A stretch of 64,000 bases of DNA from positions 1,731,962-1,795,961 of the forward strand of contig NZ_CP125669.1 in the NCBI RefSeq assembly GCF_030053775.1. The letters are read 5' to 3'. The notes beneath the pieces are model-generated. The model was not told the origin of the DNA. It ran no database searches and saw only the letters and a list, made by a program, of their open reading frames with translations. A program made the translations under genes and the position numbers. The stretch is from Acinetobacter corruptisaponis. Its GTDB lineage: Bacteria > Pseudomonadota > Gammaproteobacteria > Pseudomonadales > Moraxellaceae. This document shows, piece after piece, positions 28,146 to 35,915 of this stretch (its first letter is position 1; each line of letters begins with the position of its first letter).

Positions 28146-29861
28146 ATGCCACATGATGTTGATTTGATTATATTACTTGCTGTCGGTTTTGGTATGGCCC
28201 TTATTTTTGGCTATATCGCAGCACGTCTACGCCTACCTCCCTTAATCGGTTATTTAGTTGCAGGCATTATTATTAGTCCAAATACGCCTGGTGTGGTGGG
28301 TGATATTCAGCTCGCCAACCAGCTTGCCGAACTTGGAGTGATGTTCCTGATGTTTGGCGTGGGCATGCATTTTTCCCTCAATGATTTACTTCAGGTCCGC
28401 CGTATTGCCCTACCTGGCGCGATTCTGCAAATTGCGGTTGCCACCTTGCTTGGTATCGGTGTTTCCATGTTATGGGGCTGGAGCTTTGGTTCAGCGCTCA
28501 TCTTTGGTTTAAGCCTATCCTGTGCCAGTACCGTGGTCTTGCTCAAGGCACTGGGTGATCGTGGGCTACTCGACTCGGTTAATGGAAAAATTGCAGTGGG
28601 CTGGCTGTTGGTTGAAGACCTTGTCATGGTTCTCGCGCTGGTTCTTTTACCTGCAACCGCCGTGTTACTGGGCGGACACGCCTTGCCTGGTACAGACACC
28701 TCACAAAGTATCTGGCTGACGATTGGCATTACCCTACTCAAAGTCACAGGCTTTATTGCATTTATGCTGATTATTGGCAAACGCCTTGTGCCAATGATAA
28801 TGCAGTTTGTCGCTCGTTTAGGTTCACGCGAATTATTTACCTTAACTGTAGTTGCAGCGGCGGTTTCGATTGCCTACGGTTCCTATGCTGTTTTTGGTGT
28901 TTCAATGGCACTTGGCGCTTTCTTCGCGGGTATGGTGGTGAAAGAGTCCGACTTTAGCCATCGTGCAGAAGAGGAAACCCTACCATTACGTGAAATCTTC
29001 TCAATTTTATTCTTTGTCTCAGTCGGAATGCTGTTCGATCCAAGTATCCTGATTGAAGAGCCTTTGCGTATTCTGGCGGTCATCGCCATTATTATGGTGG
29101 GTAAAACTTTGGCCGCGATGGCATTGGTTTTATTCTTCCGCTATCCGATCAATACCGCTTTAACAGTCGGTGCCAGTTTGGCGCAAATCGGTGAGTTTTC
29201 GTTTATCCTTGCGACACTTGGGCTATCACTGGGTTTACTCACTCCTGATGCACAGAACCTGATTCTGGCAGGTGCACTGTTCTCAATTACCCTCAACTCA
29301 TTTGTGTTTTCTGCCATTGAACCTGTACAACGCTGGATTCGTGAGCGCTCGCATTTGGCACGTTTGTTGGAACGTAGTGGTGACCCACTGGCTATGCTTC
29401 CAGATGAGGTGGATCAGGCCTATTTACGCGATCAGGTGGTGATTATTGGCTATGGTGGCGTAGGTCGCCGTATCAGTGAAAACCTGATACAGCAAAACAT
29501 CAAGGTGGTGATTGCTGAGGAAAACCGTGAGATTGTGGAAAAACTGCGTTCTCAAGGCATTGCCGCGGTCAGCGGTGAGGCAACTGAACCCAATGTGCTG
29601 ATTCAGGCCCATATCCAACATGCACGCCTGCTGGTCATTTCCCCAATGGATATTCTGGATATTCACCGTATTGTTGATATTTCCAAACAGCTTAACCCTG
29701 AAATTCAGGTACTGGTCTGTGCTGAGAGCAAGGAAGAGGCTGCGGTGATTCGGGAGGAGCACTTGGGTGAAGTATTCTATGCCAAGGAAGAAATGGCGAA
29801 GAATATGAGTCATCATATTTTGAACCAGATTGAACTCGCACACCAATCCCCTGCACATTAA
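28146..29861 (+). CDS. ybaL: CPA2-family cation:proton antiporter with RCK domain (YbaL-like)
   Basis: Inner-membrane monovalent-cation/proton antiporter of 571 residues. The first 390 hold about 12 membrane segments in the Kef/NhaA-like Na_H_Exchanger fold; the C-terminal cytoplasmic RCK_N domain starts at about residue 425 with a Rossmann motif (DQVVIIGYGGVGRRISENLIQQNIKVVIAEENRE). Length and architecture match E. coli YbaL, a putative K+ efflux protein gated by nucleotide. The ion is not proven. Monocistronic, ending at a bidirectional terminator. Confidence 0.9.
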   Translation: MPHDVDLIILLAVGFGMALIFGYIAARLRLPPLIGYLVAGIIISPNTPGVVGDIQLANQLAELGVMFLMFGVGMHFSLNDLLQVRRIALPGAILQIAVATLLGIGVSMLWGWSFGSALIFGLSLSCASTVVLLKALGDRGLLDSVNGKIAVGWLLVEDLVMVLALVLLPATAVLLGGHALPGTDTSQSIWLTIGITLLKVTGFIAFMLIIGKRLVPMIMQFVARLGSRELFTLTVVAAAVSIAYGSYAVFGVSMALGAFFAGMVVKESDFSHRAEEETLPLREIFSILFFVSVGMLFDPSILIEEPLRILAVIAIIMVGKTLAAMALVLFFRYPINTALTVGASLAQIGEFSFILATLGLSLGLLTPDAQNLILAGALFSITLNSFVFSAIEPVQRWIRERSHLARLLERSGDPLAMLPDEVDQAYLRDQVVIIGYGGVGRRISENLIQQNIKVVIAEENREIVEKLRSQGIAAVSGEATEPNVLIQAHIQHARLLVISPMDILDIHRIVDISKQLNPEIQVLVCAESKEEAAVIREEHLGEVFYAKEEMAKNMSHHILNQIELAHQSPAH

Positions 29862-29877
29862 ACATTTTCAGGGCAAT

Positions 29878-29906
29878 AAAAAAGCGTACCCAAAGTACGC
29901 TTTTTT
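29878..29906. terminator. bidirectional rho-independent terminator
   Basis: AAAAAAGCGTAC / GTACGCTTTTTT with a five-base loop between the convergent ybaL gene and the small hypothetical gene. Confidence 0.88.
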
Positions 29907-29917
29907 AACTTTCAGCA

Positions 29918-30196
29918 TTAGCTGAAATGGGTGGGTTGCTCATCCACAATCTCAGCCTGCACCTGATTCATCTGCTTTTCCAGCAGGCCAAACAGGGCCG
30001 CCTGAATCATATGCTGTGCAACCATTGGTGTCTGTTCACCTAAAATTGCCTTAACTTCATCACTAAACTGTATCTTCACCAAGGGCTCCTGTTCAGAACC
30101 AGCATTACGCAAAGCAAGTTCGCCACCTTCAAGTTGAACCAATTCCAGTATCGCTTCCTGATTACCGAATAACTCTTTTAACTGTTGCATTGACAT
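29918..30196 (-). CDS. small conserved hypothetical protein
   Basis: A 92-residue protein, acidic and mostly helical (MSMQQLKELFGNQEAILELVQLEGG, HMIQAALFGLLEKQMNQVQAEIV). No known domain. The ATG at 30196 was chosen because GGAG lies seven bases upstream; a longer frame adds 19 residues that look like non-coding leader. It follows the DUF6586-like gene on the same strand after 112 bases, so may share its transcript. Confidence 0.65.
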   Translation of the reverse strand: MSMQQLKELFGNQEAILELVQLEGGELALRNAGSEQEPLVKIQFSDEVKAILGEQTPMVAQHMIQAALFGLLEKQMNQVQAEIVDEQPTHFS

Positions 30197-30308
30197 ATAT
30201 TTTCTCCATGCTTCAACATGGTGGCAAAGTACCCTTGCACTTTGCGCTCTCACGTCTTATCTATATAGGTCCTGTTTGCGCAGATTTCAAGTCTAAGATC
30301 AATTCAGG

Positions 30309-30812
30309 CTAGAACTCAACCATCTCGTTACGAAAACCATCAATTAAATGGCTTAACTCACGATGCCACTCCCGCAGAATCTTGGCATCTGGCAGCCATG
30401 CCTGTGGGCTTTGGGTGACCTTGATAATCAGGTTTGAGGAGGTCTCATTTTCAGGCTCTGGTGCTGTTGGTTCTGGTGCGTATTGACACATGCGGTAAGC
30501 ACGTTTTAATTCGGCAATAAAACCATCTTTCGCCAGTTGCTGCAACACCAGCACTTCTGGCGACACCTGCCCCTTGTCCGCCATGTGTTCCTCAATGGAT
30601 TTAAAGGTCGGCTGTAAATCATTTAAGCGGTAGTAGCGCACCAGTTCCTGCAAAAAAGCTAGAATCGCTCCATGCAAATGGAAAACCGCAGCCTCACGAT
30701 AGGCCTGTGCCTGTTGGATATGTTCAGTTTGCTCAGCTTGTTGACATGCGAGTCGGGCAAAATACAGTTTTTGATTGGTGCGATCAGCATGGTAACGGGC
30801 AACACGGGACAT
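30309..30812 (-). CDS. DUF6586-like hypothetical protein
   Basis: A 167-residue helical protein starting MSRVARYHADRTNQKLYFARL, a beginning I associate with the DUF6586 group found near topA in Pseudomonas. Here topA is about 5 kb away on the same strand, so the neighbourhood is partly kept with genes inserted between. Function unknown. ATG start, no signal peptide. Confidence 0.72.
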   Translation of the reverse strand: MSRVARYHADRTNQKLYFARLACQQAEQTEHIQQAQAYREAAVFHLHGAILAFLQELVRYYRLNDLQPTFKSIEEHMADKGQVSPEVLVLQQLAKDGFIAELKRAYRMCQYAPEPTAPEPENETSSNLIIKVTQSPQAWLPDAKILREWHRELSHLIDGFRNEMVEF

Positions 30813-30917
30813 AACACATTCCTTTCAGTCAAGCATTTACTTGGGTCTATTTCATTCAAAAGACCTTAATGTATTGTAGAAGTAATTGTTCTCTTTGAAT
30901 ATGCAAATTTATTCAGA

Positions 30918-31538
30918 TTATAGTTCTTTCATAATCGCATTACGGAGCTTTTCAACCTGTTTTACATCTTCCCCTGCCACCATGGCATATACAAAAGATT
31001 GCTGATTTTGATCTACACATTTCACCGCAGCACGGTTATTCTGAAAATTACCATAAACATTAAATTGATTTTGCACAATTTTTGAAAAACCAAGCTTCTG
31101 TAATACCTTATATCCCTTATCCGCACATGCTCCCACTGACAGGTTTAATTGTTTATGGTCTGACCACAGTTGTGGAGGAGAATTAAGAAAGGGTTTTAAC
31201 TGCTGTGCTTTAGCCATAATTCTAATACTATTTGGACTTACGACCTGATAGCTCATGTCAAGCTTATTTAGTCCTACTTCTAAAAACTGTAAAAAATTAG
31301 AATTTTTTAGGCGAATAGGGGCTGTCTTGTTTTGGTCTACATTTGCATCAAAACTAAAATTGATACCAAACTCATGCCTAATCAAATGGGTCACAGTTGA
31401 CACTGAAGCATCTTCAAAATTAAATTGTGATACCTTTTGGTCTTGTAGTTTTTTTCTCATTTCTGCCCGATAGTCAGGCATTGCAAAACTATTTTGTAAA
31501 ATGAAGAAAAATAATAAACCCATCAAAAGTTTGTACAT
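30918..31538 (-). CDS. periplasmic protein with a stand-alone STN-like domain
   Basis: A 206-residue exported protein: signal peptide (MYKLLMGLLFFFILQNSFA), then a segment (about residues 38-110) matching the secretin/TonB N-terminal (STN) fold: FNFEDASVSTVTHLIRHEFGINFSFDANV, a Pro-Ile-Arg-Leu strand, FLQFLEVGLNKLDMSYQVVSPNSIRIM. The last 90 residues have two Cys pairs and no known domain. STN domains usually front secretins or FecA-like receptors; alone it may be a binding or anti-sigma-like adaptor. AAGG precedes the ATG. It starts 18 bases after the ASCH gene and is AT-rich. Confidence 0.7.
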   Translation of the reverse strand: MYKLLMGLLFFFILQNSFAMPDYRAEMRKKLQDQKVSQFNFEDASVSTVTHLIRHEFGINFSFDANVDQNKTAPIRLKNSNFLQFLEVGLNKLDMSYQVVSPNSIRIMAKAQQLKPFLNSPPQLWSDHKQLNLSVGACADKGYKVLQKLGFSKIVQNQFNVYGNFQNNRAAVKCVDQNQQSFVYAMVAGEDVKQVEKLRNAIMKEL

Positions 31539-31556
31539 ATTTTTATACCTTGTTAT

Positions 31557-31910
31557 TTATACTTCAATTTTATATAGCTTTCGTTTAGCCATGACCTCAA
31601 TCGGTTCAGCAAAAGGCCGTACATTACTGATCACCCAGGCAAAATATCCCTCAGCCCAATAGGAGGCGCAGGCAGCCTCCATTTCGTCTGGCTGCCACGG
31701 ATGCACTGATTCAATGTCAACCAGCGCCACTGCCAATCCCGCTTCCTCATCACCATCATTCAAAAGGAAGTTTTGATTCTCAACAATAACCAGGTTTTTT
31801 AATGGAAAGCTTTCAGGTTGCCATGAGCGAACCTCCAGGGTCTTTAGCCCTTGTACAATCCGCCCACCATTCGGTGTGACAATGGATAAAGCGGTATATT
31901 GCTTTAACAT
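31557..31910 (-). CDS. ASCH domain-containing protein
   Basis: A 117-residue protein with the ASCH (PUA-like) fold: ALSIVTPNGGRIVQGLKTLEVRSWQPE, NLVIVENQNFL, GLAVALVDIESVHPW, GYFAWVISNVRP. ASCH domains bind RNA or modified nucleotides. The leading K-T-x-E-x-R-S-W motif is the family's likely ligand pocket. Its ATG is six bases after the stop of the RRM gene, so the two RNA-related proteins are made from one transcript. Confidence 0.85.
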   Translation of the reverse strand: MLKQYTALSIVTPNGGRIVQGLKTLEVRSWQPESFPLKNLVIVENQNFLLNDGDEEAGLAVALVDIESVHPWQPDEMEAACASYWAEGYFAWVISNVRPFAEPIEVMAKRKLYKIEV

Positions 31911-31916
31911 CTGGAT

Positions 31917-32162
31917 TTAGGCTTTGTCTTCCGCTATTTTCACACGGATACCAGCGCCTTTCACTTTCAAGGTATTTAGGCCTTTAACAGCCTTAACCGC
32001 CTCACGTGGATTTGGCATTTCCACAAAACCAAAGCCTTTCGACTTGCCTGTTGCAGCATCCTTGACCACCACACAGGATTCGACTGCGCCATATGCTTTG
32101 AATAGGTCGAGCACTTCTGCATCGGTTACGCCACGGTCTAAATTACGAACTAAAATTTTCAT
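31917..32162 (-). CDS. RNA recognition motif (RRM) RNA-binding protein
   Basis: An 81-residue protein that is a single RRM: RNP2 ILVRNL near the N-terminus, RNP1 KGFGFVEM near residue 44. Such stand-alone RRMs occur in cyanobacteria and many gammaproteobacteria and bind single-stranded RNA; targets unknown. The ATG at 32162 is preceded by TTTAGG. It lies 61 bases after the helicase gene and directly before the ASCH gene. Confidence 0.92.
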   Translation of the reverse strand: MKILVRNLDRGVTDAEVLDLFKAYGAVESCVVVKDAATGKSKGFGFVEMPNPREAVKAVKGLNTLKVKGAGIRVKIAEDKA

Positions 32163-32223
32163 GTTAAAACCTAAAAGATGATTCACGCTTAAAGAGGTGA
32201 ATCAAAAAATGAATCCGTCTAGT

Positions 32224-34203
32224 TTAATCCAAATCAATCCCAAAACCTAAACTGATTGCAGTTGAACGGGAGCGACTGGCTTGACCATAGGCACGTGGAA
32301 TATCACGATGAATCCGAATATCGACCAAATCCTGAGGTAAATCATTAAGGAAATAGCTTTCTATTTTTCTACCCAGCTCATCATACTGATCATGTGACCA
32401 TAAATTTAAATTCTGTTTGGTCAAAATCAGCTCATTTTCCGCACGGGTTAAGGCAACATAAAGCACTCGACGCTCCTCCTCCACATCATCAAAGTCACCC
32501 TGTGCCCGCGCATGCGGATATTGTGTGGGTGAGACATGCGGCACATAACAGACCTTTTGTTCAGCCCCTTTGGCTGAATGGATGGTAATCAATGTGACCA
32601 GGTCCTGATCTGGAGTTTTATCAATTTCTGAAACAGAAATCGGATCAAGTACATATTCCTCGAGGAATTCTCCAAGCGAACTGTGCTTGCGTGCCAGTTG
32701 CTTGACCAAGTCAAAGTCTTTGACACGACGTGACCAATCTTTAGTTTTATAATTATTTTCCAGTTGTTCATTCAAGGCATCCAAGGCCAGACCAATGCAG
32801 GCTTCAACATGCTGTTGCAATACATCCAGTTGCATCAAGATTAAAATCGCTTGTTGTGGTACTTTGCCATGTCGCTCCAAGCGCTGACAACGTGCCTCGA
32901 TATCAGGCAGTTGAATGAGTTCCTGCGCCAATTTACTGGCACCGACATCACCCACCCCATCCCAGAGCGTCAGGAAACGCATCCAGGCTAGATCATCCTG
33001 TGGATTGACACTAACGCGAAGTAAGCTCAACACGTCTTTGACATGCGCTGATTCAAGCAACTTCACTCCACCAATAAAACGATATGGAATATTCGCCGCA
33101 ATTAACGCTCCCTCAAGATAACGACCGCTAAATCCTGAACGTAATAACACCATATGTTCAGCCCAAGCAGCACCTTGACTATGTCGCTGATTTAAATCCT
33201 GAATAATCCAGTTGGCTTCCTCAAACTCATTACTCAAGATATGCAGTTGTGGTTTTAAACCTTGACCACGATAGGCCTGTAAATGTTTGCCATACTCAAT
33301 CGGACTTTGTTGCAATAACCAATTGGATAAATCCAGAATGCCTTGTGTGGAACGATAATTCATTTCCAGCGTCAGCACTTCAGCATCGGGTACACACTCT
33401 TTAAAGTGATGAATATTTTCAAAGTCAGCGCCACGGAAGCCGTAAATGGACTGCGCATCATCCCCAACACAAAACAGTTTCACTTTACCAATCAAAGGTT
33501 GTAGTAAGGCCCATTGCAGTGGGTTGGTATCCTGCATTTCATCAACTAACAGTGCCGAACAGAAACCAGTGACCCAATTCACCAACTCAGGTGAATTCTG
33601 TAAATGCACTGCCACAATCGCCAGAATATCATCATAATCCAGAAAATTACGTTCTTGCTTACGCTGTTCGTAGGCTTTCATCAATTCAGCAATTTGTGTT
33701 TTATATTCGATGGCTTGGGGTAACTGTTCAACCAAGGCCTCTGATAGTTTGGTCTTGGTATTACGGGCATAGGAATATAGGTCACACAGCTCGGCTGCTT
33801 TCGGCAACACATTGCCCTTATCCTTGCCACGCAACAGGCGAAACATCAGCAACTGATCATCTCGGTCAATAATGCTGAACTGGGTCAGACCAAATACTTT
33901 TGGATTACGGCGCAGCAGGTAAATACAAAAAGTATGAAAAGTCGAGGCACGCAAACCTTTTGCCTGCACGCCCATATGCTGTTCAACTCGGGTCACGATT
34001 TCACTGGCTGCACGGCGGGTAAAGGTCAAAATCTGGATCTGTTGTGCTGGCAAACCTTTGTCAATTAAATACGCTGCCCTTGCCACAATGGTTTTGGTCT
34101 TGCCACAACCTGCCCCTGCCAGCACCAGACAGTTTTGTGCAGTCGTGGTGGCAGCCCGTTTTTGTTGTGGATTCAGTTCATCAATTAGCTTGGCAAGCGT
34201 CAT
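32224..34203 (-). CDS. UvrD/Rep-family ATP-dependent DNA helicase
   Basis: Superfamily-1 3'-5' helicase of 659 residues. Motif I AGAGCGKTKT near residue 32, motif II LLVDEMQDTNPLQW, motif III GDDAQSIYGFRGAD, LEMNYRS (IV), ITIHSAKGAEQKVCYV (V) and ALTRAENEL (VI). It is shorter than UvrD (about 720) and Rep (673) and its product is not clearly either; it belongs to a smaller UvrD-like group. ATG at 34203; an upstream TTG is possible. It precedes the RRM-ASCH-STN genes on the same strand. Confidence 0.9.
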   Translation of the reverse strand: MTLAKLIDELNPQQKRAATTTAQNCLVLAGAGCGKTKTIVARAAYLIDKGLPAQQIQILTFTRRAASEIVTRVEQHMGVQAKGLRASTFHTFCIYLLRRNPKVFGLTQFSIIDRDDQLLMFRLLRGKDKGNVLPKAAELCDLYSYARNTKTKLSEALVEQLPQAIEYKTQIAELMKAYEQRKQERNFLDYDDILAIVAVHLQNSPELVNWVTGFCSALLVDEMQDTNPLQWALLQPLIGKVKLFCVGDDAQSIYGFRGADFENIHHFKECVPDAEVLTLEMNYRSTQGILDLSNWLLQQSPIEYGKHLQAYRGQGLKPQLHILSNEFEEANWIIQDLNQRHSQGAAWAEHMVLLRSGFSGRYLEGALIAANIPYRFIGGVKLLESAHVKDVLSLLRVSVNPQDDLAWMRFLTLWDGVGDVGASKLAQELIQLPDIEARCQRLERHGKVPQQAILILMQLDVLQQHVEACIGLALDALNEQLENNYKTKDWSRRVKDFDLVKQLARKHSSLGEFLEEYVLDPISVSEIDKTPDQDLVTLITIHSAKGAEQKVCYVPHVSPTQYPHARAQGDFDDVEEERRVLYVALTRAENELILTKQNLNLWSHDQYDELGRKIESYFLNDLPQDLVDIRIHRDIPRAYGQASRSRSTAISLGFGIDLD

Positions 34204-34271
34204 AAAAGCGGTCAATTAAAAACGAAGTGCTATTTTAACAGACTAAAGCAGGAGAGATATTTTCTGCTACA

Positions 34272-34305
34272 AAACAAAAAGAGCATGTGTGACACATGCC
34301 CTTAC
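34272..34305 (-). terminator. rho-independent terminator of the HdeD-like gene
   Basis: Stem GCATGTG / CACATGC with extra flanking pairs, followed on the minus strand by CTCTTTTTG, 15 bases past the stop at 34321. Confidence 0.7.
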
Positions 34306-34320
34306 TTTTAAATTGAACCA

Positions 34321-34893
34321 TTAAACTGTGGTTGAACTATGGGGTAATTGCTTAATCGCCCCTGCAAAACTCAGATAGTTGATCCCCTGAAATAAAATAT
34401 CAATCGCAAGGAACATTCCCAATACCCAGAATGGTGAATCAGGTGATGATAAAATCAGGATACCTGTTAACAGGGTGAGTATGCCTGAGAAGAGCACCCA
34501 TCCCCAGCCTGAAATCGGTCTCAGGATAAATGCGTTTACGCTACGGATAATCCCCGCAATAATTAAGGCAACTGCCAAAAAGCTGGTCAACACAACAGCG
34601 GTAATTACAGGTGTGGTAAACGCAAAGTAACCTGCTACCAAATACAACACACCAAACAATGCCCACAACCAGCGTGTACCACCCTTAAACACCGTAAATG
34701 CCGCAACAAAATGCAGAATACCGCCCAACATCATCAATACACCGAACAGCAGTACGGCGGATAATGTTGCGAATGGTAGAGCGGCTAAAAGAACCAAACC
34801 GAAAATAACTAACAAGACACCCAATAACAGATACCATTTACGATCAGCGTGTAGCTGATTGCGAACCAGATCATTACCCACCGTTTTCATCAT
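34321..34893 (-). CDS. HdeD-family acid-resistance membrane protein
   Basis: A 190-residue inner-membrane protein with six hydrophobic segments (YLLLGVLLVIFGLVLLAALPF through FWVLGMFLAIDILFQGINYLSFAGAI), the repeated HdeD pattern G-x-L-x-x-x-G and the closing D-I-L-x-Q-G motif. E. coli HdeD contributes to acid survival at high cell density. Regulation here is not visible. Transcribed alone, with a terminator downstream. Confidence 0.87.
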   Translation of the reverse strand: MMKTVGNDLVRNQLHADRKWYLLLGVLLVIFGLVLLAALPFATLSAVLLFGVLMMLGGILHFVAAFTVFKGGTRWLWALFGVLYLVAGYFAFTTPVITAVVLTSFLAVALIIAGIIRSVNAFILRPISGWGWVLFSGILTLLTGILILSSPDSPFWVLGMFLAIDILFQGINYLSFAGAIKQLPHSSTTV

Positions 34894-35071
34894 GATTTAC
34901 TCTTTTATCATCAATGTGCTATGTATATATTGAGCGTGTTTTAGATCTAATTCTGTATAAGGCATGTTGACAATTCATGACAAAATGTTGAAAAACCAGT
35001 GTTTTATTCCATAATTTTTTATTGAGCTTGTTGTTTTACAAGATATGGATAAGTCAAAATTTATCCACAAT

Positions 35072-35839
35072 TTACTTGATCCAGCCAATTTCCTGGGCAG
35101 TCAGCACACTGATCACGGTTTGTTCCAAATCATTCGGCATTTTACTTTTATGTTCTGAAAGAGGGATACTTCCCCCCATGATTTCCGCCTCAGTTTGTGG
35201 ATACAAAGGCTGCTTATCTGCCTGTGCATAACCGATTGGGAAGATAGGTTCACCCGTATTTAAATGATACTTATCAGTCGCGCCAAAGCCATGGAGTAAC
35301 TCATGTACAAGCACCACATTGTTCTGCTGTGCCTGTTTTTGTGAAGCAAACAAGTTCACAGAGGCAATCCGCCCACGTTCCAAAGCGGTAGAATGTTTTA
35401 GCTGTTTGACTTGTTTTGGATCATAATAATTTAAATATAAAGTTAAGCTTGGTGAACCATCCACAGCCTGATGTTGTTTCCATGCGTAAAATCGAAACTT
35501 TAAACTCCATAAAATATTGTTCAGAATACTTGGTTGTTCTGACATTTTAGGAGGTACTTGATAGAGTTCACGCCCTAACTGAACCATAAAATAACTACTT
35601 TGCCCTCGGTATTGCTGGCTATTTTTCCCTAAATAATACTTCACCTCAGTAAAATCATCTTGCTGTAATTGTTGAATATACCGTTGTGCTGCCACTGAAC
35701 CATCTGCATTAATCGGATGCAAAAGAATATTTATCGGCTGATTCCAATCCTGATTTTGGTCACGATAAGCATTGACTGCCACAATTAACAGCACAGCCAG
35801 TAAACATGCAACCCGAATATTCTTCCACATCGTTTTCAT
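35072..35839 (-). CDS. predicted membrane-anchored zinc metallopeptidase-like protein
   Basis: A protein of about 255 residues with one N-terminal membrane helix (VACLLAVLLIVAVNAY) and a periplasmic body. The segment VLVHELLHGFGATDKY carries an HExxH zinc motif with a further Asp-Lys-Tyr, as in several secreted metallopeptidases; the His-x-x-x-Phe-Gly-Ala-x-Asp spacing would supply the third ligand. The rest is not similar to a family I can name. ATG at 35839 follows TTGAG; an ATG 11 codons earlier is also possible. It follows topA downstream on the same strand. Confidence 0.65.
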   Translation of the reverse strand: MKTMWKNIRVACLLAVLLIVAVNAYRDQNQDWNQPINILLHPINADGSVAAQRYIQQLQQDDFTEVKYYLGKNSQQYRGQSSYFMVQLGRELYQVPPKMSEQPSILNNILWSLKFRFYAWKQHQAVDGSPSLTLYLNYYDPKQVKQLKHSTALERGRIASVNLFASQKQAQQNNVVLVHELLHGFGATDKYHLNTGEPIFPIGYAQADKQPLYPQTEAEIMGGSIPLSEHKSKMPNDLEQTVISVLTAQEIGWIK

Positions 35840-35915
35840 CTCAATAAAATCTTTTCTTTTTATTTGCTTCATAAAAAATGCTAGCAATTGCTAGCATCTT
35901 TTTTGAAGTCAACAA

